This document shows positions 5,711 to 5,900 of a stretch of DNA of 5,900 bases, one piece after another (the stretch's first letter is position 1; every line of letters starts with the position of its first letter). The position numbers and the translations under genes were made by a program. Under the pieces are notes generated by a model, which ran no database searches, was not told the DNA's origin, and saw only the letters and a program-made list of their open reading frames with translations. This DNA comes from Synergistaceae bacterium. GTDB taxonomy: Bacteria; Synergistota; Synergistia; Synergistales; Synergistaceae. The stretch is taken from NCBI GenBank assembly GCA_031264605.1, contig JAISDQ010000206.1, positions 1 to 5,900 of the forward strand. Direction: 5' to 3'.

Positions 5711-5900
5711 TCAGATGTATTTGCTTCCCTCACGGATCGAGAGTGGGGCGAGACGGCCGCGGAACTCGCCGATGAAGGCCCGTACCCACTCCGGGTTTGT
5801 CTTGGAGAAGTTCTCGAAGCCAAGATTTGCGAGGTATTCGTTTGTCAATGTCGTGGAGAGTATCCAACTGCCGGATATCCTCCAATAGCCTTTGCGCGTG
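5711..5900 (-). CDS. ltrA: Group II intron reverse transcriptase/maturase, C-terminal fragment (N-terminus outside window)
   Basis: Sixty-two codons read from the right edge to a TGA at 5711-5713, with no start inside the window. The first 25 or so residues, TRKGYWRISGSWILSTTLTN followed by EYLANLGF, match the end of LtrA-type group II intron-encoded proteins, where the R-KGYWRI--S-IL--TLTN-YL motif follows the maturase (X) domain. Such proteins reverse-transcribe the spliced intron and help it fold. The last 28 or so residues (NPEWVRAFIGEFRGRLAPL and onward) are not a tail I recognise for the family. No convincing intron domain V hairpin follows the stop on the - strand, and a direct repeat begins about 85 nt further on. 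This may be a truncated or rearranged intron, but the upstream part must be seen to decide. Call of family is firm, intactness is not. Confidence 0.75.
   Translation of the reverse strand, partial: TRKGYWRISGSWILSTTLTNEYLANLGFENFSKTNPEWVRAFIGEFRGRLAPLSIREGSKYI

Noticed and set aside
5385..5888. 167-codon open frame on the + strand over repeat copy 2 and the intron fragment.
   Set aside because: It runs antisense to the ankyrin start and to the clearly recognisable maturase end, and its only relation to another frame is through the repeat core.

Overview
The window looks bacterial, with short intergenic gaps, strong GGGAGG-type ribosome binding sites and overlapping genes. I cannot name the organism. 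The gene mix (an ADP-ribosyltransferase-like small operon, an exported ankyrin-repeat protein, a group II intron maturase fragment) resembles gut or oral anaerobes such as Synergistota, some Bacillota or spirochaetes. That placement is an impression from protein style, not a result.

Positions 1-2064 hold core-type genes on the + strand: the C-terminal part of the RecG branch-migrating helicase, then a complete D-2-hydroxyacid dehydrogenase. They read as a GC-rich housekeeping block. The 3' end of recG looks a little short, and one alternative frame ends in a TGATG overlap with the dehydrogenase start.

Positions 2065-5900 are an accessory region, by eye more AT-rich, with every gene on the - strand. 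In transcription order they are a group II intron reverse transcriptase C-terminal fragment (entering from the right edge), a large membrane-anchored or secreted ankyrin-repeat protein, and a compact three-gene operon. The operon encodes a DUF3990 protein (ADP-ribosyltransferase-like fold), an 81-residue unknown protein and a DUF3791 protein. Its genes overlap by 11 and 4 nt, and each downstream gene has its own ribosome binding site inside the preceding gene. It has the layout of a toxin-antitoxin or effector module, but its function is not established.

The ankyrin gene is bracketed by two imperfect direct repeats of about 130 bp (about 3243-3375 and 5490-5627). Each contains a small GC-rich hairpin followed by two tandem 16-18 bp units. 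Recombination between them could remove exactly the ankyrin gene, so it looks like a cassette in a variable locus. The repeat is the least explained structure here; the three-gene operon is the best candidate for an uncharacterised biochemical system.
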